Assembly (NCBI GenBank): GCA_014281115.1
Contig: JACONQ010000017.1
Location: 1,116,001-1,180,000 of the forward strand
Origin: Laburnicola sp. R22_1
Taxonomy: Eukaryota; Ascomycota; Dothideomycetes; Pleosporales; Didymosphaeriaceae
Reading direction: 5' to 3'
Length of the DNA stretch: 64,000 nucleotides
Part shown: in pieces, positions 23,345-36,149 of the stretch
Position numbering within the stretch: position 1 is the stretch's first letter
Layout of the letters: every line of letters begins with the position of its first letter
Translations under genes and position numbers: made by a program
The notes under the pieces: model-generated
What the model saw: the letters and a program-made list of their open reading frames with translations, nothing else
Database searches by the model: none
Told to the model about the DNA's origin: nothing

Positions 23345-24600
23345 CTAGCAACTGTTATTTTTAAGGTTGCTATTAGTAGTTCTTTCTTCCTCTATACAAA
23401 CTATCTACTTACTAATACTTACCCTATTTATTTATTATCTCTCTATCTATACGCCTTCTACTCTAGCTAGTCTATTCTAGTTAGTAAAAAAATTCTATTA
23501 ACTATTTATTATACTTTCTTACTATTTGTTAGAGGCGCAATTAGGCTTATTAATAATAGAGTAGCAGTCTAGCTAATAGTAGTTAAGGGTAAGATTGCGT
23601 AGTTAATAATAAGATTACAGTAATAATATATTATTTATATAGAGTTCCTTTTACTTAGTTTATTTTTTATATAATAGGTAGACCTATTTATCTTACTTAT
23701 TTAGGTAGTAATATTAGGCAATTATGCAACGTTAAATAAAAGGGAGACAAATACTAGTAAGGAGTAGAAATTAAGGCTCTAGACAGAAGGAAGAGGCATA
23801 TAAGGTAGGCTTTTCTTCCTTTATTCTTCTCTCTCTTATCCTTTACTTTAAATATTTCTCTATATATGTCCCTTCTTTCTAGCTTTTTTCTCTTTTTTAT
23901 TAAGCTAATCCTTTTTTTTATATAGTACTAAACTATACCTCTTATTTTATAATATCTTATCTTTGTATAGTGCTAATTTACTATAGATAATAGCACTTAT
24001 ACTAGCTAGTAACTAAGTTAGTTTTCCTAGCTTTAATCTTATTATGCGTAAACTTCTAGATAGAAGAATATATATTACTCTTTCCACTAGTTCCTATATA
24101 AACTATATATTCTTCTAGAATATCTTTATTAATATAAGTTCCCCTATTTCTTGCAGCTTTGCTTTTATATAAATACTAACTTTAAAATAGGCTTAAGAAC
24201 TTAATATTATATATATACCTTTATATAATATTAATATTATTCTTTTAGCTACTATAAACATATATTTATAGGCTACTAAAGTTATTTAGTATAAAGAATA
24301 TTTCTATATACTATTAGTCTAGTTGCGTAGTCGTCTTAGGGGCACTTTATGCGCCTACTATTATAATAGTATAACTAGGCCTAGGCCCTTTACTAAGTAC
24401 TGCACGCTAATAGGCTTTTAGGTAGGATTATATAGTTCTTATATATAGTAGAGCTATAGTGCTAGATGCGATTATTACACAGAATAGGGCTAGAGTAATA
24501 GGGTAGACAATACTAAATATTGTTTATTAATAATAAAATAAAAAGACTCTTCTCTAAATAAATATATTTTATATTTCTTCTCTTTCTATATAAATAATAG
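23345..24600 (-). other. Copia B region downstream of pol
   Basis: Inverse equivalent of 18850-20135 in Copia A, between RNase H and the 3' LTR. It carries the same possible extra ORF, here on the minus strand with further stops. Confidence 0.6.
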
Positions 24601-24669
24601 ATAGAAATATATATATTTTTAAGTAATATATGCGTGTAAAAAAATCAAATAAATATATTACGCAAAAGA

Positions 24670-27500
24670 ATAAATAAGTAATAAAGAAATAGTCCTATAT
24701 AAAGGCTAGAAAGAGCTTATATAGGCAGGCTTAAGGCGATTTACTAATACTTTAATAGTAATTATTAAGGTGTTACTAGACATTAAGAACTCTAAACCCT
24801 AGTTTAGGGTCTTCTTTATATAGGTATTAGTAGAGTTATCCTTCCTATTAATCTATCTCATCTTAGAGATCTCGCAGTGCTTATATAATTTGCAGAGTAA
24901 TATAATATTAATTATAAGGCGCTTCTTATTTATAGTTCCTAGTTATATAAGGTAGTTATTGAGAGACTTTAAATCTATATAAATAACTATAGAAGTTAGT
25001 GGCAGACTAAGCGTGCGTATAATTTTCTAGAGAGTTATACTAATAGTAATAGTATTATTAAAGCCTCCTTCTATACTATATATCTCGCTAGTAAAAACAC
25101 TCTTTATTACTCTCTTACACTTAGTTAAATTCTAGTGTATAATATTTGCTAGAATATTAAAGTTATTGCCATTACCTATATAATACTTATTACCTAAAGC
25201 GATTAGAAATCCTAGCTATAAGCTTAGGTCCTTATTGTTAGTAAATAAGCTATTAGTAAATATAAACAGCTTCGCGTAATAGAGATCTAATAGTATAAAG
25301 ATAAAACTGTACTTACTATTATTAATCTACTATTAGATTTATATGTTTAATACCTTAATACCTTTTTATAAGGATAATATAGTCTAAGTAGCAATAAATA
25401 AATTAAATATAGCTTCTAATTAGTATATAGATATAATATAGGCGCCTCTTACACACTACTCTATATACTTCTAAGTAGTATCTTTATTTTTAGAATTAAT
25501 TATATAAAGGCCCTTTACTTAACCTTTCTATATAAAAACTATAGTATTATTTATAAGCTAAATTCTTTTACTATTAAACTAAATAGGTTAGTCCTTAGTA
25601 AGAATAGTCTTATCCTTTGCATAGAAGGCTACTTTTTTAGCTCTTTTTCTTTTTTATGCAAAGTTCTTATTAATAATACTAAGAGTATTATTTATCTAAA
25701 GGCTAGTAATCGTAAAGGTGTATTCTCCTTTATTAGTAATAAGTAGATATAGGTTATATAATAAAGTCTTTATACTAAGTCTCTCTTTATAGTAGTTATA
25801 GTAGGTCTTAAACTAGTAAAGACCTAATTTAGCTACATTATAGAGTAGTTGTATAATATAAAAGATTATATCTTATAAAAAGTTTGTGCGTAGTTTTTTA
25901 AGTAGTCTAGTATAAAGTGTGTAGTTTAGTTTGTTAGTAGACTAAATATAGGCCTAGGTAATATCTTATAGTTTAAAATACATTTTATGTATTGCCTAAA
26001 GGCTTGCTTTTAATATAAAAAGTAGGCGCTAGCTTATCCTTTACATAGTAGGTAATTAAATAAGAATTTTATCCTTTTTTTATTAGAGTAGCTAGCAAAC
26101 ACAAGGCAGAATTTCTTATATAGTTAGGTAGTCTTATCCTTAACTTCTTATATAAGGCGGAGGTTAAAGATTCTACTCTTATACTTAGATAAGTTAAAAA
26201 AAAGAATCTTAAATATGCTATTAGTAATTAGAGTATCTATCTCTATATAGTCTAACTCTTTAAAAGGTGCTCTAGGTGTTGTAATTATACCTTCTACACA
26301 AAGCTTTAGAAATAGTTCCTAATTACTTATCTTTTTTTAAGGAAAGAAATACAGCATTTTTACTTAGACAGCCTCTTTTTCTTTTCTTTAGAGAATCCCT
26401 TTATATAAAGGTAATATTATCTACTTTATATAATAGTAAAAAAGTATAATCTTCTTTATAATAGTATAGCTTAACTTATGTATAGCAAAACTTTACTAGA
26501 CTATTCTCTAGGTTAAGAATTATATCTCTATTCTTAATACCCTTAATGTTATATAGGCCTATCTATCTACTTTTCTCTCTTTAGACTATAACCTTAAATC
26601 TAAGTAGGAGCTTAAGGACTTTATACGCTGCTAATAGATTATTATAAGTATTTAGCGTATAATTAATATTAGCCTTATCTCTTTTCTTTTATAATATCTT
26701 TATTATCTATTATATAGTATTTATATATATAATAATATTAGGTAATAGAAAAGAGTCTATACTAATCCTAGAATATGTGCTAAAGACTAGTAGTATAGGT
26801 ATAAGACTATCTAGGCCTATAGTATTATTAATAGCTTTAATAGCTATCTAGAGAATATCCTCATTATCTATATTATCTTCTAGTTTAGCCTTAAAAATAT
26901 TAAAGACTTTATAGAAAGGTGCGTGCAAATACTTAACCTTCCCTATTGCCTAATATACTTCTATAGGCATCTGCCTATAGATTGTGCTAATAATCTTTGT
27001 GTAGTTTCTAAACTTATCTAATATAAAGTTTATACCTAGGTTATATATAATATAGTTAGGTAAACCTTAGTAGATATTAGTTTAGTATTTATAAAAGACT
27101 TCCTATATATCTTACATAGATATTAATTTTAAAAAAATTATAGCTTAGAATAATATATCTATATCTATAATATATAGAACATCTCTAGTTCTAATGCGTG
27201 TAATATTAATAATAATCTTATAGTTAAAGTAAGTATTATTTTTAATAGTAAAGTTAAAGCAACGCGGGACTTATTTATATAATTAATAGTAGTACTAAAA
27301 CTTCTAAATTTTATTTAGTATAGTAGTATTTACTTTATAGCTAGTATTAGTGAGTATTTTTTAAAGTCTTTCTATATAGAGATATCTAAATTATTAATAA
27401 AGGCAATAGAGTTCTTATTTAGTAAAGAAAGATATAGTTTCTTTCTTACTAATATTAAAGAAAGAGTATCCCTATTTGCGTATAATAGGTATTGCTATAC
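24670..27500 (-). pseudogene. Copia B pol remnant (RNase H, RT, integrase on minus strand)
   Basis: Nearly base-for-base inverse of Copia A 15960-18780, with extra C-to-T and G-to-A differences. The RNase H end (equivalent of the IRQINRKKNP block) lies near 24840-24900. The zinc-knuckle integrase block lies near 27230-27300, and the AIKAINNT block near 26820-26860. Stops are frequent. It differs from copy A mostly by transitions in both directions, so the copies were RIP-mutated independently. Confidence 0.78.
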
Positions 27501-27749
27501 TATCCTTTTATATAATAATATCTAAAATATTATTAAAGTTGGCACCTAGCTTATTAGTATTTGCTAGTAACAATAGAAATAGTATTAGAGTGTCTAGAAT
27601 ATAGTAAGTAACTATCCCTATTAAATTTGTAATTTGTATAGTTCCTAGAGATTCTTATAAGTTCTAAGCTTTAAAGCTAATATTAGTATTACTAGATATT
27701 TAATTAATTTTTATATAGAGATTCTTTTATATGTATATCTATAGCTATA

Positions 27750-27911
27750 TGTGAGGGTGCTGGCCCGAGTTAAAAGTTAATTGTCAAAATCTACGGTGCC
27801 GTACTAGTAACGGCTCGATAAGTCACTATATAGGTGGCTAAGGCCGCGCTAGTGCCCAATTAGGTACTAGCGCCGGAGCGTCGGTGCCGACTCCCGGGCG
27901 ATTCCATAACA
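27750..27911. other. 162-bp GC-rich, RIP-free segment, TGT...ACA ends
   Basis: Embedded in Copia B where about 520 bp of gag-protease sequence (Copia A 15223-15745) is absent. It starts TGTGAGGGTGCTGG and ends TTCCATAACA, holds abundant CA, TG and CG (for example GCGCCGGAGCGTCGG near 27868-27882), and so shows no sign of RIP, in sharp contrast to both flanks. The TGT/ACA ends suggest a small solo LTR, but no target duplication is visible, perhaps because the adjoining Copia sequence was deleted. It contains GTGCCCAATTAGG, similar to GTGCCCAATTGGC in the element G LTR (near 57390). Confidence 0.6.
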
Positions 27912-29400
27912 GAAAGTTATATTTATAATTAGTGTAGTATATATTAGCCTTTTATAAGTACTAATTAGATTAGCAATTAATTATAACTTAGATTAATATA
28001 TAGAGATTAGTAAATAAAGCTTCATAAATAGGCTTAGGGGTAAATAGAGCCTACTCTAGTACTAGATATCTATAGTATACTTATATAATAGTAGTATAGA
28101 GAGGAATTTCCCTAGTAAAGTCTATACCTAATACTCTCTATATAAGGGTAAGCCTATTAATTATTGTCTCTAGGACTTTATATAGACTTTTATTAGGGTT
28201 CTTACGCTAGTATTATATAAAAGTTATTATAGTATAGTCTATTTAATACTAGTTATAGTTAATAGTAGTATTAAAGTAACTATTAAGTGCTTTATATAAG
28301 TACTTTTATAATTATTTAGGGTAGATAGTATAGAGGTAATATTATGCTGTATAACTAGTAAGAATATTTAAAAAAATATCTAGGTATTAGTTCTTAGCAA
28401 TATCTAGGCGTCTATATAGATTTATAAAGATCTTAGTCTTATTTGCTAAAATATTATATAGAGCTCTAGTATAGTTATTATTCTTATTTTATGCCTTCTA
28501 AAATTAGATTATCTTATTAGCTAGAATTCTTTAAGAAGATAGGTTATACTTAGGCGAAAGCTTATATAGGTTAAATTATAGTATAGGCTTAGTCTATATA
28601 GATTAGTATAGTGTCTATAATTTATATTTAACTAGTAGTAGCTCTATTCTATACAGCGTTTAATAATTAAAAGTAGGTAGGTAGAATAGTAGTTAGATAC
28701 TATATATAAAGAGTAGTAGTTTATATAGTTATTTATACAAATAAGATTGTTCTTAGTACTTATATAAAGATTCTCTTAAGATATTTATAAGGATCTATAA
28801 CAATATAGGTATCTATAGTAGTAGCGGCTTACTCTATTTAGGTTTATATAATATCCTAACTAGCTTAGGTATTTTTAAGATTAGCTTTAGTATTTGTGTA
28901 TAAGGAGTTAAGTAGGCTAGTAAGAGTAGTAATATATAAGTAATATTTATATTGCCTTAGGCTACTTTATATAGTTTACTAGTACTTATAGCTCTAGTAT
29001 CTATTTTTAGTATAATGCTCTTTTCTTCTAGAACTGTAATAAGCTCTTTTCTAAATATATAGTTTAACTTTAAAAAATAGTATTCCTTTTATTCTTTAAA
29101 GTCTTCCTAGAATGATTCTAGAAAAGCTATCCCTTTTAGTATAATAAATAATAATTAGCACTAGTATATACTACGTATAATTGCATTTTTAATAAACAGG
29201 GATTATCTGCTAAGTTAATCTTATTCTTCTAGTACTTAGATCTTATTTCCTTATATAATATTACCTCTAATATTCCTATCCCTTTAGCATACTTATTATA
29301 TAGTCTAGTATATTTAGGCATATTAGTATTATCTTATAAAATAGAAGTGATAAAGACGGGGGTTTTATACAAAGTAGTAGTAGGAGTAGTTATTATATAA
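27912..29400 (-). pseudogene. Copia B gag remnant
   Basis: Minus-strand equivalent of Copia A 13750-15222. The start region equivalent to MPKYTRLYN lies near 29300-29325. Many stops. The knuckle-coding end is missing through the rearrangement at 27750-27911. Confidence 0.72.
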
Positions 29401-29774
29401 CTAGTTTATTTAATAGGTTAGTTATATAAAGGATTACGCTTTATTACAGTTTATTATTATTTAATTATATATTTATATAGTTACTAGTAGTGTGCTTAGT
29501 GTACTATCTTCTCTTAAATCTTATATAGTAGTAATATCTACTTACTAACTTAATAAAAGAGTTAATCTACTATTCTTATAGATAAGAATAGGTTTTATAT
29601 GCCTTATACAATTACTTTCTTTATTTTATATAGTAGTAATAGTTACTTACTAACTCTATAAAGGTTTAATCTGCTATCCTGTTACGTATAAAGGATAGAG
29701 TATAATAAAATAAATTATATAGCTAATAATAACTTATATAATTTGTAGTTAAGAGTTAGTTAACTACTAATTAG

Positions 29775-30060
29775 TGTTAAATAGACTCTATAGCTAGCTA
29801 TATAGATATTAATATCTAATACTTTATATTAGTAAGTGTAGAGAGTGTATGGGATAATTATATAAAAAAGAAAATAATATAATAGAACTAACTTTATATT
29901 AATTACATATTTTTAAAGAGGGTATAAATAGAAAAGAGAAGATTCTGCGGCGTATAGGCTGTAGCGCACGGGCATTACATAATCCCTATATAATGCTATT
30001 ATACAGCAATATTAAAACCTTAACACCCTTAGGTGTCCTTGCCTTTATAGTGTATAGACA
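29775..30060 (-). repeat. Copia LTR (5' LTR of B)
   Basis: 286 bp, minus orientation, from TGTTAAATAG (complement of the LTR 3' end) to GTATAGACA. TTATT follows at 30061-30065. Confidence 0.9.
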
Positions 30061-31167
30061 TTATTGTTTATTAATTCTTCTTTATCTTCTATAAGATTCC
30101 AAGTTCTTAAACTAACTAATTTCTTTATAGTATTAGGTAATAATCTATTTCTTTACTAAATATAGTTTTACTAGGTGTAGAAGTAGGAGGTATAGTTAAA
30201 TAGTCTTTAGCTATATTATAAATAATAGCAAACCTATCTTTATTACCTTGATAATAATCTATTATATTAATTTTATTAGTAGGTCTTTCCTCTTCTAAGT
30301 ATATTTCTATTTCTTCTTTATTAGAATTATTAATATTTCTATTACTAGTAATAAAAAGGTTATCGTTACTATTTAGAATAGTATTACTTCTATTACTATT
30401 ACTATTTAGAATAGTATTACTTCTATTACTATTACTATTATTATTATTATTATTACTAGAAGAAATTATAGTAGATTCTCTAATTTCCAAATCTCTTATA
30501 TATTCTTTCTTATATTTATACTATACCTTATAATAATATTTTTCTATTTTATTTATTATAGTATAAGGATAATTTAAATGCCTTTCTTTTAAAAACGCCT
30601 AATTTAAACTGGGGATTTAATACTATAGCTAAATATAAATCTTTTAATTTATCTATACTAGTTTTATTAATAGGATAATATTCTAATAGTTTATTATAAG
30701 CTTCTAAAATAGCTGCAGCTAAAAAAGCATTAAATTATTCTATATTACTAAGAGTATAACGTTCTAAATTTTGTATAACTTTAGTTATATAAGGTATAGT
30801 ATAAACAATAGTAGAATAATTACTAGCTTATAGTTTTATAGTAGACCTTTTAAAGGTTTCTAAACTATCTCTAATGAAAATTAAATAATTCTATTCTTCG
30901 TCACTAATAAAATAAATATCTATATTAATATTTTTCTTTTTATAATTAGTAGATTCACTTAGTTTCTTTAATAATATATTTCTTTCTTCCTAAAAGTAAT
31001 AAATCTATTAAGCATATTATACGTAGAAAGCCACCTAGTACTATTATCTTTAATTAAAATTTCCATACTATTTTTATTAGGATTTCTCTCTTTTACTATT
31101 TTTTAAAGTTACTTTTTAAAAAGTAATTATATCTAATAGTATTAATAATGCTTCTTATAGTATAAGG
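30061..31167 (-). pseudogene. hAT transposase, segment 4 (core end and dimerisation domain)
   Basis: hAT transposases are RNase H-fold DDE enzymes that cut and paste DNA. The minus strand keeps the motif DNSTRWLSTYNML near 31000-31050, typical of the hAT core. An open frame at 30125-30490 has an Asn/Ser-rich linker, then the C-terminal hAT dimerisation domain, with AIIYNIAKDYLTIPPTSTPS followed by TIFSK. The continuation RNRLLPNTIKKL, LRTWNLIED (to 30061) lies one frame over, so there is a frameshift near 30150. Trp and Gln codons survive here (WLS, YYQG, RTWN), unlike in the retroelements. Stops and gaps elsewhere in 30500-31000 make the gene dead. It is one of five pieces of the same gene. 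Confidence 0.88.
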
Positions 31168-32302
31168 TTGTCGGCTTACTAAACGCCTTTTTTAACCTTT
31201 TTTTTAGTTTGAGATTAAAGTAGATTAAGATGGAAGGTTATATGTACTATGTACGGCACCTAATTCTAATTAAAGTCTAACCTTAAATACGCCAACGCGA
31301 TAATAGTTTAAACTTTAAACTTACTCGTACCCTCTAATACCTATAAGCTTCTAGCACTAACGCAAGGTTTACTTACGCCGTACATAGCCCACCTAGCTTA
31401 TTACTACTACTATTATTAGTTATCCGCGCTCGCGCGCTATATAAGCCAACTTAATAGCAATAATAACTAGGAGAATCTTACAGATCTACGTAACACTCTT
31501 ACTATACTAAAGCTTATTAATAAAGATCTTATTATCCTCCTTTTGCATTTCCTACTAGATTCTATTACTAATAAGAAGTAATTGTATCTACTAGAGCAGA
31601 AATTTAATCTTGTAGTCCTTTGCAAACTAGATAAGCTGCTAACCTAACTAGTACACTAGCACTGCCTTATAGATAGTTAAGTATACTCGCTCCTTGTGCT
31701 AGATAAATATCTAGACAGAACAGAACTCTAGCGTAGTTACTTTAACAGCCTCTTTAATAGTAGTAGCGCGAATTTTTAGCGTATACTTTTCAGCGACAGC
31801 AAGTACTTCTTTGGGAATAATATTAATACCTAGATAGATGGCAGGGCGTGGAGAAATAGTGATAGAAGGAGATTTGTTAAGAACAACCTTAATATGGCAA
31901 TAAAGTAATAGTGTATTTAGTATGTGTTATCCTTATTCTACTACTATAAGTATAGTAGTATATACCTATTAACATATTAACTTGTATTGTTTGTAATAAT
32001 CTAGATGGCGATTTATAATAGTTAGGATGGTAAAGAATAGATAGGACTTATAGCATAGCCGTGCCAAAGCCTTTTATCTCTTCCCTAAAGTTCTAACTAT
32101 GGCCTCTTCGTAAAAACTTTGTATGTGTGTGGGAGCTATACGCCAAGACCGCCAAGCTCGCTTAGTAGTCCAAACGCCTTTTTTTTGTTATTACCTTCTT
32201 ACGCCTTTTTTAATTACTAAGTAGGGGGCTCTGCTTTTTTTATTATATTATTTAATATAAAAGCCTTTGTCGTCCTACCTCTAGGTAGATAAAATAACGC
32301 CA
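31168..32302 (+). mobile_element. F1b, longest F1 retroposon-like copy
   Basis: 1135 bp inserted into the hAT gene between 12-bp duplications TATAGTATAAGG (31156-31167 and 32303-32314); the hAT frame (INTLPYTI then RSIINT) is restored when it is removed. It starts TTGTCGGCTTACTAAACGCC and ends GTAGATAAAATAACGCCA, with no inverted termini. Relatives are F1a (inverse), F1c (only the right 245 bp), F1d (50224-54090, broken) and F1e (59640-60695, with a different tail). The long duplication and a relative that keeps only the right end suggest a non-LTR retroposon with its 3' end on the right. It is comparatively C/G-rich (GCGAATTTTTAGCG, TGGCAGGGCGTGGAG). I recognise no protein. Confidence 0.78.
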
Positions 32303-32395
32303 TATAGTATAAGGCAACGTATTAATAGTTATATAGAAACTTTCTAAATTAGGATTTCTATTTCTTAAATTATTTACAGTATTATTAAATTTTCT
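32303..32395 (-). pseudogene. hAT transposase, segment 3
   Basis: A 93-base sliver between F1b and Copia C, in frame with both neighbours on the minus strand: NNTVNNLRNRNPNLESFYIT, then INTLPYTI. It corresponds to the middle of the hAT core. The last five bases TTTCT (32391-32395) are one copy of the Copia C target duplication. Confidence 0.8.
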
Positions 32396-32682
32396 TATCT
32401 ATATACTATACAGACAAGGGCACCTAATGGGGTTAAGATTTTAATATTATTATATAATAGTATTATATAGAGATTATATAATGCCTATATGCTGCAGCCT
32501 ATACGTTATAAAATCTTCTCCTTTCTATCTATACCCTTTCTAGAGATAAGTAATTAATACTAAGTTAGTTCTATTATATTATTTCCTTTTCTTATACAAT
32601 TATTATATACACTCTCTACACTTACTAGTATAGAGTATTAGATATTAATATCTATATAGCTAGCTATAAAGCCTATTTAACA
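32396..32682 (+). repeat. Copia LTR (5' LTR of C)
   Basis: 287 bp. Its first bases TATCTATATACTATACAGAC are the RIP-altered form of TGTCTGTACACTATATAGGC. Confidence 0.9.
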
Positions 32683-33149
32683 CTAATTAGTAGTAAACTA
32701 ACTCTTAACTACAAATTAGTAAGAGTAAAAATAGATTATATAAGTTATTATTAGCTATATAATTTATTTTATTATACACTATCCTTTATATATAAGAGAA
32801 TAGTAGGTTAAATCTTTATAAAGATAGTACGTAACTCTTACTACTATATAAAATAAAGAAAGTGATTATATAAATTATATAAAACCTATTCTTATTTATA
32901 AAAATAGTAGATTAACTCTTTTATTAAGTTAGTAAGTAGATAATACTACTATATAAGATTTAAGAGGAGATAGTACAGTAACTATATTACTAGTAACTAT
33001 ATAAATATATAGTTAGATAATAATAAATCCTAATAAAGTATAACCCTTAATATAACTAACCTATTAAATAAACTAGTTATATAATAACTACCTCTACTAC
33101 TACTTTATATAAAGCCCTTACCTTTACTATATCTATTTTGCAAGATAAT

Positions 33150-35383
33150 AGTAATATGCCTAAATATACAAGACTATATAATAAGTATACTAAAGGGATA
33201 GAAATATTAGAGACAATACTACGCAAGAGAATAAAATCTAAGTACTAGAAGAATAAAATTAACCTAGTATATAATCCCTCTTTATTAGAAATATAATTAT
33301 ACGAAATATATACTATTGCTAATTATTATATATTAAACTAAAAAAAGATAGCTTTTTTAGAATTATTCTAGAAAGACTTTAAAGAATAAAAAAACACTAT
33401 TTATTAAAGTTAAACTATGTGTTTAGAAGAGAGCTTATTACAGTTCTAGAAGAAAAGAGCATTATACTAAAAATAGATACTAAAGCTATAAGCGCTAATA
33501 AACTATATAAAGTAGCCTAAGGTAATATAAATATTACTTATATATTGCTACCTTTACTAGCTTACTTAACTCCTTATACACAAATACTAAAGCTAATCTT
33601 AAAGACACCTAAGCTAGTTAGGCTATTATATAAACCTAAATAGAGTAAGTTACTATTATTATAGGCACCTATATAGCTATAGGTCCTTATAGACATTTTA
33701 AAAGAACTTTTATATAAGTATTAAGAATAATTTTATTTATATAAATAACTATATAAACTACTACTCTTTACATATAGTACCTAACTACTATTTTGCCTAT
33801 CTACTTATAATTATTAAATACTATATAGAATAGAGCTACTACTAGTTAAACGTAAATTATAGGCACTATACCAATCTATGTAGACTAAGCCTATACTATA
33901 ATTTAACCTATATAAGCTTCTACCTAAGCATAACCCACCTTTGTAGAAAATTCTAGCTAATAAGATAATTTAATTTTAAAAGGTATAGAATAAAGATAAT
34001 AACTATGCTAAAGCTCTATATAATATTTTAGTAAATAAAACTAGAATCTTTATATATCTATATAGACGCCTAGATATTACTAAGAATTAATACCTAAATA
34101 TCTTTCTAGATACCCTTACTACCTATGCAGCGTAGTATTACTTCTATACTATCTACTTTATATAATTATAAAAGTGCTTATATAAAGTACTTCCTAGTTA
34201 CTTTAATACTACTATTAACTATAACTAGTATTAAATAGACTAGACTATAATAGCTTTTATATAATACTAGTATAAGAACTTTAATAAAGGTCTATATAAA
34301 GTCCTAGAGGCAATAATTAATAGGCTTACCCTTATATAGAAAGTATTAGGTGTAGACTTTACTAGGGAAATCCCTCTTTATACTACTATTATATAAGTAT
34401 ACTATAGATATCTAGAGCTAGAGTAGGCTATATTTACCCCTAAGCCTACTTATAAAGCTCTATTTACTAATTTCTATACGTTAATCTAAGTTGTAATTAA
34501 TTACTAATCTAATTAGTACCTATAAAAGGCTAATATATACTAAACTAATTGCAAATATAACTTTTCTATATAAAGAGAAAGATTAATAGACCTTTATAGA
34601 TAAGAATTTTATAGATAATTTATACTATTATTATTATAATTTAGATCTTAATTAAATAATATTTATATAAGACTAAAGAAGTGTTTTATATATTATAAAA
34701 AAGGTTATTAGTCTTCTAACTATTTATGTAATAAGTGTACCTACGTAATAAGACAATATATTACCTTTTATAAAGAGTATAATAATAAAATACCTTTGTA
34801 TAAAACTATTCAGTCCTATATTTAGAATATAGAAAGGTATAATAATAAGGACTCTACTTTGTATAAAGAAGAGGAGTAGAGTAAAAATAATAAAACTAGC
34901 AATAATTAAGTGTTCTACCTAACTACTACTACCTATCTTTACTATATAACTAGCGAACATATCTAATAAATAGAGCTAAATAAGTGTGTAGAATAGTTTA
35001 TTCTTAAAAATTAATACTATATAATATACTAAGATAAACTATAGAATATAAGTATAGTAAGGATTTCTACTATTAGCAAAGTATAGCTAGAGGTATATAT
35101 ATACAAAAATCCCTATATAAAAATTAATTAGATATTTATTAATACTAATATTAGCTTTAGAGGTTAGAACTTATAAAAATCTCTAGAAACTATATAAATT
35201 ATAAATTTAATAAGAATAGTTACCTACTATATCCTAGATACTCTAACACTATTCCTACTATTACTAGTAAATACTAATAAGCTAGGTGCCTATTTTAATA
35301 ATAGTCTAAATATTATTATATAAAAGGATAGTATAACTATACCTATTATACGTAAATAGGGACACCCTTTTTTTAATATTAAC
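33150..35383 (+). pseudogene. Copia C gag and start of pol, interrupted
   Basis: Collinear with Copia A 13810-16045. The Gag start (ATGCCTAAATATACAAGAC) is at 33157. The knuckle region near 34690-34760 has lost its Cys codons. The frame stops at the Gypsy D insertion, right after the GHPFF block, and resumes at 41028. Bases 35379-35383 (TTAAC) are one copy of the Gypsy D target duplication. Confidence 0.75.
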
Positions 35384-35669
35384 TATAAGGGCGGTACACA
35401 GCCTTATAGAGCAAACCTCTCTAGAATAGCTAGAATAGTTAAAAGAGCTAGTTAAATTAAGACTAATCTAAGATAGTAGATAAGAAAGGAATATAAGAGG
35501 CCCTTTCTTATATAAGAGTAGCGTAGAGTATAGGCCTACGCTAGCTACACACTAACACTAACTAGAAAAGGTACCTTTAAAAAGGTAAAAGACGTAGATA
35601 AGGAAAATAGGGTATAAAAGAAAGGTAATAGGATGTGCTTAGTAGGGAGACTAGCATAGGACTATTATA
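35384..35669 (-). repeat. Gypsy LTR (3' LTR of D)
   Basis: 286 bp, from TATAAGGGCGG to ACTATTATA on the plus strand. Just inside, at 35670-35690, the strand-complement run AACCCCCCTTTTAAGG is a candidate polypurine tract of the minus-strand element. Confidence 0.9.
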
Positions 35670-36149
35670 TAACCCCCCTTTTAAGGTCTAAAAATAGGAA
35701 GGAAAGTATGTAAAAATAGGATGTTTTAGCGGATTTTTAATATAACTAGCACTATTTTAGGGCTAAAAAGAGTTATTATAGGGGTAATAGACTTCTATAG
35801 TTCTAATAGTAGCTTTAGGTTTTAATTTAGTTACTATTTAGTAGAGATATTAAGAAAAGTTATTAGTATATTAGTAAATTAGTAGAAAAATATAATAGAA
35901 ACTATATTTTAGCATTTAGCGTTTTACTAATAGAGTGTATTCTTAGCTCTAACACTATATAAAAATGTAGTTAGCTAAAAAAATTCTAGTTAGTTTATTA
36001 CGTGTAGACGTAATTATATTATATAATATATTCTAATACTATAGAAGAGTATTAAAAATTATATTAACCTAACTATATAGTTTTTAATAAAGGTAGAGCA
36101 GCTTCTAAAGCTATAGGTGCTATTAGTAGTAATAGGGACGTTTAGGGGT

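Larger units (their letters stand above)
21944..30060 (-). mobile_element. Copia B, inverted copy nested in the hAT gene
   Basis: A minus-strand Copia element bounded by LTRs 29775-30060 (5') and 21944-22162 plus 23277-23344 (3', split by F1a; the parts add up to 287 bp). Flanking 5-bp duplications are TTATC (21939-21943) and TTATT (30061-30065), one RIP transition apart. Inside, on the minus strand, are the downstream region (23345-24600), RNase H (about 24670-25600), RT (about 25600-26400), integrase (about 26450-27500) and gag (about 27912-29400). Relative to Copia A, about 0.5 kb covering the zinc knuckle and protease is missing and replaced by the odd 162-bp piece at 27750-27911. Confidence 0.9.
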
